DNA of 64,000 nucleotides, taken from Bradyrhizobium sp. 186 (GTDB lineage: Bacteria; Pseudomonadota; Alphaproteobacteria; Rhizobiales; Xanthobacteraceae). Where the stretch lies: the NCBI RefSeq assembly GCF_023101685.1, contig NZ_CP082164.1, positions 9,889,001 to 9,953,000 on the forward strand, read 5' to 3'. Shown one piece after another: positions 61,440-64,000 of the stretch (position 1 is the stretch's first letter; the number at the start of each line of letters is the position of its first letter). The notes below the pieces were generated by a model. That model ran no database searches. It was not told the origin of the DNA and saw nothing but the letters and a program-made list of their open reading frames with translations. A program made the position numbers and the translations under genes.

Positions 61440-62132
61440 TCAGCCGAGTCCGTCGATCCAGGCCGCGAGCGCGTCGAGCACCTCCTCAAGCGCCTCGTCA
61501 TTGCTGCGGCCGGACTTTCGCAGTACCGCGAAGGAGTGATCGCCACCTTCGATCTCGTGCAGCTTCGCCTTCGGGCCGAGCGCCTTGACGACGGGCTTGA
61601 GGGTGCCGAGATCGGCGAGCCGGTCGCGCGTGCCTTGCAGGAACAGCATGGGGACATCGACCCGGGCGAGATGCTCGGCACGCTCGGTCGACGGCTTGTT
61701 GTCGGCATGCAGGGGAAAGCCGAGGAAGGCGAGCGCTTTTACGCCCGGCAATGGCGCCTTCGATTGCGCCTGCGACGTCATGCGCCCGCCGAACGACTTT
61801 CCACCCGCGACGAGCGTCACGCCGGGGCACAGCCGCGCCGCCTCCTCGACCGCCGCGCTGATGGTGGCGTGCGCGACCATCGGTTGATCCGGACGGCGCT
61901 GGTTCTTCTCCATGTAGGGAAAATTGAAGCGGAACGTCGCGATGCCGCGGTTCGCAAGGCCTGAAGCGATCTCCTCAAGGAACGAATGCCGCATGCCGGC
62001 GCCCGCGCCATGCGCCAGGACGTAACAGGCGCGCGCCTTGTCCGGCTGCATCAGGATCGCCGAGACCATGCCGATGCGCTCGATGTCGAGCTTGAGCTCT
62101 TTGGTTTTGATCGCCAAGATCAACCATCCCAA
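61440..62132 (-). CDS. Alpha/beta hydrolase (Tex30/KANL3-like, dienelactone-hydrolase-like)
   Basis: 230 residues with an alpha/beta-hydrolase core: YVLAHGAGAGMRHSFLEEIA (oxyanion region), nucleophile elbow AGGKSFGGRMTSQAQ (GxSxG form), MLFLQGTRDRLADLG with the acid residue, and the late His in EIEGGDHSFAV. Substrate unknown. Its end is 4 bp from the convergent PanE-like gene. The ATG at 62069 is a possible shorter start. Confidence 0.83.
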   Translation of the reverse strand: MGWLILAIKTKELKLDIERIGMVSAILMQPDKARACYVLAHGAGAGMRHSFLEEIASGLANRGIATFRFNFPYMEKNQRRPDQPMVAHATISAAVEEAARLCPGVTLVAGGKSFGGRMTSQAQSKAPLPGVKALAFLGFPLHADNKPSTERAEHLARVDVPMLFLQGTRDRLADLGTLKPVVKALGPKAKLHEIEGGDHSFAVLRKSGRSNDEALEEVLDALAAWIDGLG

Positions 62133-62242
62133 CAGACGCTACCCCGGCCGCCTTGGTAGCGTCACCGGCGCAGCCTGAAAACACAATAATTGCCGCCGCC
62201 GGCTGGCCTACCAAGCCGGCAACCGCATCAACCGAGGTGACC

Positions 62243-63388
62243 ATGTCCTACCGCTCCGCCTGGATGACCGAAGAGCTCGACGTTTTCCGCGACCAGTTCC
62301 GGAAGTTTTTGGCCAAGGATTTGGCGCCGCACGCCGAGAAATGGCGCGAGCAGAAGATGGTCGACCGCTCCGCCTGGCGCGCGCTCGGCGAGATGGGCGC
62401 GCTGCTGGCAAGCGTGCCGGAGGCCTATGGCGGTCTGGGTGCGACCTTCGCCTATGACGCGGCCGTGCTGGACGATCTCGAAAGCACGGTGCCGGAGATG
62501 ACGACCGGCGTCTCCGTACACAGCGCCATCGTCGCCCACTACATCCTCAACTACGGCTCGGAGGAGCAGAAGAAACGCTGGCTGCCCAGGATGGCTTCGG
62601 GCGAGATGGTCGGTGCCATCGCCATGACCGAGCCCGGCACTGGCTCGGATCTCCAAGCCGTGAAGACCACCGCCAAGAAGCAGGGCAATTCCTACGTGAT
62701 CAACGGCCAGAAGACTTTTATTACCAACGGCCAGGCCGCCGATCTCGTCATCGTCGTCGCCCGTACCGGCGAGGCCGGCGCCAAGGGCATTTCGCTGATC
62801 GTGGTCGAGACCGCCGGCGCGGACGGTTACAAGCGCGGGCGCAACCTCGACAAGATCGGCCTGCACGCCTCCGACACGTCTGAGCTGTTCTTCGACAACG
62901 TGCAGGTGGCCCCGGAAAACCTGCTCGGCGGCGAGGAAGGCCAGGGTTTTGCGCAGCTGATGCAGCAATTGCCGCAGGAGCGCCTCGCGCTCGCCGTCGG
63001 CGCCGTCGCCTCAATGGAACGCGCCATCAAGCTCACCACCGAATACACCAAGGAACGGAAAGCCTTCGGCAAGCCGCTGCTGGAGTTCCAGAACACTGCG
63101 TTCAAGCTCGCCGAGCGCAAGACCGAGGCGATGATCGCGCGCGTCTTCGTCGACTGGTGCATCGAGCGCCTGGTCGCAAAGGATCTCGACACCGTCACCG
63201 CCTCGATGGCGAAATACTGGTGCTCGGAGAAGCAGGTCGAGACCGCCGACGAATGCCTCCAGCTGTTCGGCGGCTACGGCTACATGCAGGAATATCCGAT
63301 CTCGCGCATCTTCATCGATTCCCGCATCCAGAAGATCTATGGCGGCACCAACGAGATCATGAAGCTGCTGATCGCGCGCTCGCTGTAG
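62243..63388 (+). CDS. Acyl-CoA dehydrogenase
   Basis: 381 residues from the ATG at 62243, with GAGGTG upstream. The family features are clear: IAMTEPGTGSDLQAVKTTA (FAD/substrate site), YVINGQKTFITNGQAADLV, ERKAFGKPLLEFQNTAFKLA, and the C-terminal LFGGYGYMQEYPISRIFIDS followed by KIYGGTNEIMK. The catalytic Glu of short/medium-chain enzymes is probably the one in GGTNEIM. It introduces a C2-C3 double bond into an acyl-CoA and passes electrons to ETF. Confidence 0.95.
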   Translation: MSYRSAWMTEELDVFRDQFRKFLAKDLAPHAEKWREQKMVDRSAWRALGEMGALLASVPEAYGGLGATFAYDAAVLDDLESTVPEMTTGVSVHSAIVAHYILNYGSEEQKKRWLPRMASGEMVGAIAMTEPGTGSDLQAVKTTAKKQGNSYVINGQKTFITNGQAADLVIVVARTGEAGAKGISLIVVETAGADGYKRGRNLDKIGLHASDTSELFFDNVQVAPENLLGGEEGQGFAQLMQQLPQERLALAVGAVASMERAIKLTTEYTKERKAFGKPLLEFQNTAFKLAERKTEAMIARVFVDWCIERLVAKDLDTVTASMAKYWCSEKQVETADECLQLFGGYGYMQEYPISRIFIDSRIQKIYGGTNEIMKLLIARSL

Positions 63389-63393
63389 CGCGG

Positions 63394-64000
63394 CTATCTC
63401 ATCCGCTTGTCGGCGGCGATGAAGTCGATGAAGGTCCTCACCTTGGCGGAGAGGTATTTGCGGCTCGGATAGACCGCGAACAGGCGTCCCTCGAAGATGA
63501 CCTGCCCGGGCATCAATTGCTCAAGGCGGCCGGCGGCGATGTCGTCGGCGACCAGCCATTTCGGCAGGAAGGCGAGGCCCATGCCTTCCAGCGCGGCCAT
63601 GTGCAGCAGCGTTTCGTTGGCGCTGCGCAGCACCGGATTCAACTTGACGGTCTCGACGCCGTGCTCGCCCGTAAAGGAGAAGCTCTCGCCCGGATAAAGC
63701 GCATAGTGCAGCAAGGCATGGCCGGAGAGATCGGACAGCTTCGTCGGGCGTCCGGCGCGATCGAGATAAGCGGGCGCGCCGACCATATGGAACGCAACCT
63801 TGGTGATCGGCCGCGCAATCAGCGCCTCGTCGGGCGCGCCGGTCGCGCGCAGAGCCAGGTCAAAGCCTTCCTCGACCAGGTTGGCCAGCCGCCCGCTGAG
63901 ATCAACGTCCAGCCGCACCTCGGGGTATTGGGCCTGGTAGTCCGCCAAAATCCTAGCAAACATCGTGTTCGCCATCCACACCGGCGCGGTTAGCCGCAGC
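63394..64000 (-). CDS. LysR family regulator, truncated by the window end (C-terminal part)
   Basis: The visible C-terminal 200 residues or so are a LysR effector-binding domain (PEVRLDVDLSGRLANLVEEG, then FDLALRATGAPDEALIARPI and LPKWLVADDIAAGRLEQLMP). The frame runs open through the edge of the window (LRLTAPVWMANTMF), so the N-terminal HTH lies outside. Convergent with the acyl-CoA dehydrogenase gene. Confidence 0.9.
   Translation of the reverse strand, partial: LRLTAPVWMANTMFARILADYQAQYPEVRLDVDLSGRLANLVEEGFDLALRATGAPDEALIARPITKVAFHMVGAPAYLDRAGRPTKLSDLSGHALLHYALYPGESFSFTGEHGVETVKLNPVLRSANETLLHMAALEGMGLAFLPKWLVADDIAAGRLEQLMPGQVIFEGRLFAVYPSRKYLSAKVRTFIDFIAADKRMR

Overview
The window looks like chromosomal DNA of an alphaproteobacterium close to Bradyrhizobium (Nitrobacteraceae). 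This is inferred from very high GC, an Omp31-type outer-membrane barrel, aerobic cobaltochelatase genes, many LIV-type and NMT1/Ssu-type ABC transporters, aromatic catabolism through CoA esters and gentisate, and several families of palindromic intergenic repeats. No rRNA, tRNA or CRISPR array was seen. Species assignment is inference only.

Layout. 0-4.8 kb: a two-barrel porin, a TauE/SafE permease, a CorC/HlyC-type membrane protein and a MarR regulator. 4.9-12.5 kb: an amide-utilisation operon with a cytosolic AmiC-like binding protein, an amidase and a complete LIV/Urt-type ABC transporter. 12.5-13.2 kb: an AbrB-PIN toxin-antitoxin pair with a perfect palindromic operator. 13.3-22.1 kb: housekeeping genes (L,D-transpeptidase, accA, xerD with a 48-codon membrane-protein gene, aroK-aroB, a second CorC/HlyC protein, BolA, J-domain protein). 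22.2-24.6 kb: two divergent citrate-synthase homologues, one with an N-terminal DNA-binding domain. 24.6-31 kb: an allophanate-hydrolase-like amidase, a Crp/Fnr regulator and an NMT1/Ssu-type ABC transporter; an IS630-family element sits between the regulator and the transporter genes. 31.3-40 kb: DedA protein, cobS-cobT, a phytase-like esterase, an OYE-family reductase, a PilZ protein and an FMN/Fe-S glutamate-synthase-like protein.

40-47.3 kb: ferredoxin-NADP reductase, an orphan ATP-grasp enzyme, a dicarboxylate/amino-acid symporter paired with a lone amino-acid-binding protein, a quinone-oxidoreductase-family enzyme and two secreted proteins, one with three four-cysteine repeats. 47.4-52.8 kb: an aromatic degradation cluster (flavin monooxygenase, benzoate/salicylate-CoA ligase, MarR regulator, maleylpyruvate-isomerase-type GST, gentisate 1,2-dioxygenase) in which two promoters share a near-identical 25-bp site. 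52.9-58 kb: an NMT1-type ABC transporter with an FAD oxidoreductase and a divergent LysR regulator. 58-64 kb: small secreted protein, TPR-TonB protein, a frameshifted enoyl-CoA hydratase, ketopantoate-reductase family protein, alpha/beta hydrolase, acyl-CoA dehydrogenase and a LysR gene cut by the window end.

The signals that most deserve follow-up are the HTH-citrate synthase pair with palindromes in its 76-bp shared promoter, the MarR/gentisate regulon with its duplicated operator, the AmiC-like sensor that lacks an AmiR partner, and the symporter/binding-protein pair.
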